Origin: Chamaea fasciata
Lineage: Eukaryota; Chordata; Aves; Passeriformes; Sylviidae
Direction of reading: 5' to 3'
NCBI GenBank assembly: GCA_029207755.1
Contig: JARCOQ010000003.1
Coordinates: 2,134,759-2,198,758 of the forward strand
DNA length: 64,000 nucleotides
Part shown: one piece after another, positions 57,426-64,000 of the stretch
Layout: each line of letters opens with the position of its first letter
How positions within the stretch are numbered: the stretch's first letter is position 1
Notes under the pieces: model-generated
What the model saw: the letters and a program-made list of their open reading frames with translations, nothing else
What the model was told of the DNA's origin: nothing
Database searches by the model: none
Translations under genes and position numbers: made by a program

Positions 57426-60400
57426 CGGAGCATTCATTTTAACATTTGCCGAAAGCCAGCTTCATAACGCGCATTCACAACGCCCCGTGGAATAAAACGC
57501 GCCCTCGTCGAACAAAATGTGGAGCTGCAGGAGCTCTGGGTGGGCTGAGGGACAGGTCTGGGGAGAGCACCAGGAGCGCTCCAGCAGCCTCCTGGCATCG
57601 GCAAGGGAGGATTGCCTCTTCAGGACTCCGCAAACCGAGCTCTCAAGCGGCGCTCCTCAGCCAGCAGATAAACACGCTCGGAGTCAAAAGTGTGTTCATC
57701 ACCCTCTGATGGGGGATGTGGCATGTGTTTATGCGCCTGTAGAAGTGGAGAGGATTTCTGAGCGTGCAAGGGAGCTGCCCAGGGACAGAGGAGGGCTGCT
57801 TGGGATGGAAAAAAGGATTTTTCCCAAGGTTTTCTTGCCTGATTATCTCCCGTGTTTTCTTTGCAAAGTGTGTGTGTGTATGGGGGGGGTCTCACCGTAA
57901 AGCCTCCGAGCCGTGAGTCAGCCGATGGGTTTTTGCATTTGTTGCTCCTTTTGAAGCCTGTCCAACCCCACCGTGGTGGAGACATAAACCATTGCCCAAC
58001 CACGAGCCTTTCCTGAAATCCAGTTTTGCAGGACAAATCCCGCAGGGAGCTTTGTCCCCTGTGTCCTGGATGCCTCCAGTGAACACAGCCTCTCCTCCGA
58101 CGAGCTGTCAAGAGGTTTCAAGAGGATCTTTATTGCTTTACACACCCTGGTTGGGAAAGCTGGAGCAAAGAGATTGGCTTTGCAGGAGCCAGATGCCAGG
58201 CCTCTTCTCAGACGTGGCGTTTTGGGGCACTGCCACCCTCCCGAACTTCACTGGAATAATTTCAGCGTAGCAAAATAATCAGGCCCAGCCTTGAAGACAC
58301 CTCAAGCCGCATCACTGGTGCCCACGGGGGAACGAGATCGTTTCACAACATTTCAGGGAGATGTTTCTTCAGGAGAAATATTTCTGAGTATTCCCTGAGT
58401 TGGCCACATTTTTCATGCATCCTCTTAAAGCCTTGGCACGTCCAGGCCTCTTAAAAAATTATTTCCTGGACATGCAGAAGAGAAACAAACAGAACTTGGG
58501 AACCACAATCAGAGTTTCAGGCTCTGATGTCACTTAGCCTTGCCCAGCCACCAGGTTCAGCCCAGAGCAGATCCTGGGATCTGGTGCCGAGCATGGATAA
58601 TGCCTGCTCACCGCAGGTGCTGTTCCAGAAGGTGAAAACCCAGCACTGCTTTGATTTGTGATCAGCCAGTGTTGAAAGACAAGGAAAACGACGGAGGAGA
58701 AGAGCTGCCTTTCTGGCAGAGGAGGGAAAGGGAAAAAAAAAAAGATTATTTTTTCACCATCTGAGTTGAAGTAATTTCCCTGACCATCTCCATCCCAGGG
58801 CTGTGGAAGCCAGCTGCTCCAGTCCTGCCTCACACCGAGTGAATTTGCCTTTCGAGAGACCTCTTTTTTTTTTGCCTTTTGAAGATCAAGAGGTTTATAG
58901 AGGGGTGTGAGGAGATGAGTGATGAGGAAACACCCTTTAGGAGCCTGCTGGGGCCAGTGAGAAGCCCAGCCCTTTGTGCCAAGCCTTGCAACTTCGGAGA
59001 GGCCCAACCACTTCTGCATCTGGACAGCATCAGTGGGAGAGGGAGAGAAATGGAAGCTCCTTTTTCCCCTCCCCGTGGGGTTTCTCTGATGGACACATCA
59101 AAGGCAACACCATGGGGAGCCCCACAAGTGGGTCTCATCCTAGAGACGCTCCGGGACCTTCCCAACGTGGACTCTCTTTATCCCAGTCCTGCTGGGAGTT
59201 GTTTTTGTGCCCTCAGGCACTGGGCAGCCCCGTGGGCCGCCTGAGCTGCTGGAGTTGTTGCCTGCAACACATCTGCAACCCCTGCATGGGCGGGAGCAAG
59301 GCATTTTTAAACTTAAGCACTGGAGCCGTTTTGGTGGGGATAAGTTCACCCCTCAAGAGCTTGAGTTTCGTGTAGCGTGCAGGACACCTCCTGCTGCTCC
59401 CTTCCTCCCATTTAACAGAGTGAAACTCATTAATATTAAAAAAAAAAAAAAAAAAAACAAAGACCAAAAACCCCATCTCTCTGCACCCTCATGCCAGATG
59501 AAATCGTCTCAGCTGACTGCAGCAGGCTCCCTGCAGCCGGCAGTGGATGTGCCTACGTGCCGGTTGCCCTCAGCATCCAGAGCGCGGATTTAAAACTTGG
59601 CCGGGTCTTAGCTCAGGATTCTTTGGAGTGATGCTTCGGGCGCACGCCCCAGGGCCTGGGCTGCGAATCCTGGCTGCTTAAGAGCAGCCCGTTTGTAGCT
59701 CTGCCTGGTTTATTCCCTCGGGGGAAGCCCCAGGGACGGGTTTTCGGGCAGAAAACGGGCTGGTGAGCAGGGCTGGCATCCCACGCGGGGACACGGCCAC
59801 CGCACCTGAGCGAGGTCACCAGGACAGCTCAGCAGCGCAAAGGGCGGTGTCGTGGGCGGGTTTGGGGTTGGCTTTCTCGCTTTGTCTCAGCTTCTCCCTG
59901 CCCAAGCTGATAACGTGCACTCAAAAACTTGCTGCAGAGTGCAAAGAAATCCACGAGCAGTCACGGCTGGCTCCGCAGGGTTTGGGTTTGCTGCAGGATC
60001 AGGCAGCAGCTGCTGGTTGACATCAGTGTCGCCACTGCCACCGCGGGCTGCAGCAGCTCCAGCGCTGGGGACACCTCAGCCTGGTATGAGACCAAACTTC
60101 CCAAAGGGCAGCCGGGATCCTCCCTTGCCCTCGGGCTGGAATTGGGGCGGGAGCATCACATCTCCCTCCTCCACGCCGTGCCGGTGCTGGAAGAAAAGAG
60201 AAAAAAGATCCGCAGGAGTCCTGACCTCATTCCTACCCTGCCTGCATTTGTTTTGTGGCGATGCTGTGATAATTCTCGAGCGCTTCCTTCGCATTTTCCC
60301 AGCCAGGCACCAACATCACTGCCATCAGCCCGTCTCCTTGTCTCTGCAGGAGTGTCCTCAAGGAGCACCTTTGCATTTGGCTGAACAAGATGTTCTTGTC

Positions 60401-62138
60401 TCAGGAACCACAACAGTGGGTTTGTTGTTTCTTTTTTTATTATTTTTTTTTCTTTTCCTGGTTTTCCACCCATCCTATTAAACCACACTGGCAGCTTTTC
60501 TTCCTGCTATTTTGAGCAGGATCCCTTCCTCTGGCTGGTGTTTTGTGGACAGTGTGTCCAACATTTTCTGTAATCTTTTGGTCAGGTGAGCTCCAGGTTG
60601 GAGAGGTGGTGCTCCTGATGGAGTGACAATGTGAAGAGATCCATAAATCCAGCATCTCAAATAAAATTGGGCGCTGTCTTCCCAAGGAGATGTCAGGAGC
60701 ATCCAAAGGTTTGGTGCATCAGGGTGGGAGCGTGCCTGGTGTGCAAGGGCCTGTCCTGGGTATCAAGGAGCCACCAGAAAAATGCCTCATGGAACACCTC
60801 CAGCTGCTTCAGCAGGGACGGAGGACACGTGCAGCCCTAAGCCACGACTTCTCCCTTGCTGCTGGCACACGGTGGGTGTCTCCTCGGGATTTCTGCTCTT
60901 CCCTTAGCGTGTCTGTGACGAGCTTCTGTCTGAAGGGACTTTTCTTACTCCTGGAGGGAACCTTCTCGTGCCAAGGGTGGTAGGATTGGGCAGAAACACA
61001 TTTGCAAGGGGAAAGGCACCCCATAAACACGGGGTCTCCCAGGAGGCTGCATTTTGGCCCAGACCACAAAAGAACATCATCACGCAGGTGTTTTGTCCGT
61101 GGCATTTTTAACGGGCCTAAGGTGAAGCATTCGGACAAGGAAACCCAGCCTCTGGCTCCCGAGCTGCTCTGACACAGCTCTCAGATGTCTTTGCTCAATC
61201 CCTGTGCTCCTCTCTCAGCCCTGAGACCATTTCACAGCAAAATATTCCTCTATTCCGTCCCCGCGAAACAGGTGGCAAAATACGCCTTGCCACCAGGGTA
61301 AGCAATGGCAACCACAGGCACAAACACAATTAATTTTTTTCCCCTCTCTTGGATAAAAACATGTCATGGACCACATACTTTCCAGTAATGTCCTTTTTTT
61401 TTTTTTTTTAAGCTCATGTTTTCTACTAGAACAGCGTTGAGACAACCCAAGTTACCAGCGAATGTCACTGTCACTTCCAGCACTCCCATCCTGAGCAGGC
61501 AGCATCCCTCCTTGATTAAACGTCACGTTTTACCAGCTTCTTGGCCAAAGGCCTTCAAGACCCTTGCCTCCCAAAGAGGAGGGAGAAAACACAACATCTC
61601 TGCGTGGCTCTTCAAGGCTTTGGAGTCAAATTTTCCAGCGGGGGAAGGCCCATGGTGCTATCACACGTTCTGAGCAGTGTCCCAGCTCTGCTGGGAGCAG
61701 GGTCAGGCTCTGGGGCTGCTCCAGCATTTTTTCCCACATGTTCAGCCCGTGCATGAGTCCTTCCCCATCCCCTGAGCCTTTGCTGAGATGCCTTTGGCAG
61801 AGGGAGTTGAGCTGATCTCCCGACGCGGGGCTGTCCCGGCAGATAAAATAAATATTTAGCTGCAAAACATCTAACAGTTTTCAAAGAGCCCGGGATGGCC
61901 CAGCGTGTTTAGGCTGTGTGCATAGCAAAGGGAGCTCTGCTGCCTTTAATCATCCTCCTATGCCTTCCAGGCTTTTATCTGGGGTTCTTCACAGCCCTCC
62001 ACCGAGAGGTTTGTCTTGTTCATCTCTGCATCACAGATAAGGAAATGGAGGGCTGGGCTTGGGGTGCCACGTTTCCAGCCACCTTTCTTTGAGTTTCCCC
62101 TCCAAGGCCAGTGCTCCTCCAACGAGATGACTTGAGAA
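57426..62138. other. Intergenic DNA without supported genes
   Basis: No exon, RNA gene or mobile element was recognised. Includes A20 at 59,438-59,457, a T-rich run near 60,431-60,453 and T20 near 61,391-61,410. Confidence 0.4.
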
Positions 62139-62200
62139 GTGTTTTCCTCTTTCCGTGTTTTCCTCTTTCCGCGTTTTCCTCCTTCTGGTGGTGGTGGTGG
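62139..62200. repeat. Three 16-bp tandem units followed by (GGT)n
   Basis: GTGTTTTCCTCTTTCC occurs twice exactly (62,139-62,154 and 62,155-62,170) and a third time with changes (62,171-62,186), then runs into GGT repeats to 62,200. Confidence 0.88.
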
Positions 62201-64000
62201 CCCTTGTGGCTGGTGCCACTTGTGCCCATCTCTCAGCAGCAGTGCCTGTGTCCCCCCCTTGCCCCTGGATGCAGCCAGGAGGATGGCTTTGCAAACTGAA
62301 TTGCAGATGAAAAGCAAGTCCTCTTTGATTTTCTCTTGAATCGAATTTCTCCTATGGTGCTTTACATCGTGGAGCAGCACCTCTTCTCTCCAGCAGGCTC
62401 GGCTTTATTTATTTATTACTCCATTTCACGGATGCTTTAATATAAAGTGATGAGTCCTGAGGGTAGCATTAAGCCAGGAACAAATTAGGCTGTAACACAA
62501 TGTCTCCTCTGCCTGGGTGCTCTGGTTTTTTGGGGAGCCCAGCAGGAGAGGCTCCTGCCTGGACTCTGCCTGAGCTCTGTGACCACGAGCATCACGAGGG
62601 GGTGCAGTGTTCTGGGGCTGTTCAGGGGCCAGCCGAGTCCTAAGGCAAGAAATGAAGCGTGGTTTTCTCTGAAAGCTGTGTGGGCTTTAATGAGAGCCTG
62701 ACCCAGGGCCTTAAAACCTCATTTAAAAAAAAAAAAAAAAGAATTCCATTTAAATTAACACATTTGCTCTCCCGGTCCAAATGCATATTTCCCTTGCCCC
62801 CACAACTTCTCCCATACCGCATTCTTTTGAGTCAGATTTTCACAGGAACTTTTACTTAAAACAAACAGCCTAGCAGCCTCAGAAATATTAAAAAGAAAAA
62901 AATCAACCCAGCCAATACATCCCCGTGGAAAACTTGTAATAAACTGATGGGTCATTCTCAGATGGAAGCTGCCCCAGTCTGGGGAAGGAGCATCCCCACA
63001 CATCCCCAGACATGGGACTGAAGTTGTCTACCCAGTGGTGTTTTATAGATCACTCTGCTTTTCCCTATTTTCCTGGTTAGCCACAGAGGGAATGCCTGCA
63101 GAGGATGAGAAGTGTAAAACCCATTTCTTTTTTTGTCCTGGGAACCTCAAAGCCATGGCTGGCTTTGCCAGCCCCATCCATCCTCCAACCCCATGGGTCC
63201 AGAGACCTTGGGTCCCATCCCAGCCTGGGCTACGAGGCACATGAACATTTTCAGAATCAGCTCCTCACAAACTGAACTAATTTTTTCAGGCCTTGCCTTC
63301 TTCAGGCCACCAGCTTTCCAAGAAATTTTAAATCCTGTAAAATTCACTCAAATCCCATAATCCCCCATGGAAACAAAGGTTGGGCTGATTTTTTTTTTTT
63401 TTTTTTGCTAAAAGGTTGGCAGCCCTCCAGCTTTCTGAAATGCAGCTCTGCCCAAAGGAAAATCTTTTGTGGGGAAAATCATGTGCGGGTGGTTTTGGGA
63501 AGACAAGTCAAAATAAAGCATTTCAGGGGAAAAAAAAAAAAAAAGCCTTTAAAAATAGTCTTGAAGCTATCTTTATCCCCAAATCTGGAAGAGGAAGGGT
63601 CACACTTATTTTTCATCTGTTTTCTCCCCTGCCCACTGAAAGAGAAAGGGGCAGGTGGTTCATTTTTAGGCTCCCCTTCCTGCTGCAGATGCACGAAAAG
63701 CCGTTTTCCCCAAAGCTGGCTGGAGTTCCGTGTGCTGGGACAGCTGTGGGAACCTCCTGTCAGCACCAGCTATGGGGAAAAAAGGCTTGGAGAGGGTTTT
63801 GGAGACCAGGATACTATTTTTGGGTGGCCAAAGGAGGGTTGGGGGTAACTCAGCATTATCATTGCAGGGCAGTCATCGGGGCCTTCCTCACGGGGAGGTC
63901 TGCAAAGGTTAAACGGGGGCTGCCGCAGCACCTCATCAGAAAAGGGGCTTTGAGTCTCTCCCGCTGCTGGTTTTGGAGTGGTGAGGGCAGGGGGAAGGGG
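62201..64000. other. Intergenic DNA without supported genes
   Basis: No gene or mobile element was recognised up to the right edge. A16 near 62,725-62,740, T16 near 63,391-63,406 and A14 near 63,531-63,544 are simple tracts. Confidence 0.4.

Noticed and set aside
1..64000. CRISPR arrays, operons, phage or bacterial systems
   Set aside because: No regularly spaced repeats with unique spacers, no dense collinear genes and no ribosome-binding sites; CR1, avian LTRs and a CpG island identify vertebrate DNA.
1..64000. tRNA, rRNA or snRNA genes
   Set aside because: Read for tRNA B-box-like GGTTCRAATCC stems and snRNA-like conserved blocks; none could be folded or recognised by eye. A covariance-model scan would be decisive.

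Overview
This is vertebrate nuclear DNA, almost certainly from a bird and probably a songbird. The signs are a diagnostic CR1 LINE 3' end with its octamer-like tail, a bird-type ERVL LTR, two further LTR families of the kind scattered through passerine genomes, one classic CpG-island promoter, many long A/T tracts, and no long conserved reading frame on either strand. No complete protein-coding gene can be supported. Almost all open frames here are chance frames or lie in mobile elements, and many of the longest depend on a TTG start that means nothing in a vertebrate.

Layout. About 1-26,900 is AT-rich, intron-like DNA. It holds one ERVL LTR (7,756-8,306, minus), one CR1 crumb (about 16,100) and several exon-like segments on the minus strand: 3,208-3,317, 3,394 and upstream, 12,950-13,004 and 15,496-15,613. 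A small CpG-rich patch lies at about 3,230-3,780. About 26,890-27,580 is a strong CpG island with GC boxes, a ZNF143/SBS-type ACTACAACTCCC element and good minus-strand splice donors. The simplest reading is that a gene is transcribed leftward (minus strand) from about 27.3 kb, that the left 27 kb is its 5'UTR exon(s) and large introns, and that most of its coding exons lie beyond the left edge. I could not identify that gene.

Right of the island, about 27.6-64 kb is more GC-rich, apparently intergenic DNA. It contains a CR1 3' end (27,615-28,032), three copies of one roughly 575-bp LTR family (28,820-29,398 and 35,423-35,997 on plus, 54,722-55,295 on minus), two copies of a second LTR family (29,730-30,175 plus; 43,696-44,061 minus, truncated), a second CR1 3' end (56,005-56,208), a large (TAAAA)n microsatellite followed by an isolated AT-rich block, and many short microsatellites. 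Two LTR copies are flanked by near-perfect 6-bp target duplications, so they look like solo LTRs of a class II (ERVK-like) retrovirus.

I looked for a new system and did not find one that the sequence supports. The most useful leads are the CpG-island promoter with its ZNF143 element and E2-box cluster, the exon-like minus-strand segments, the LTR family with its embedded microsatellite, and the hairpin-bearing AT-rich block at 57.1-57.4 kb.
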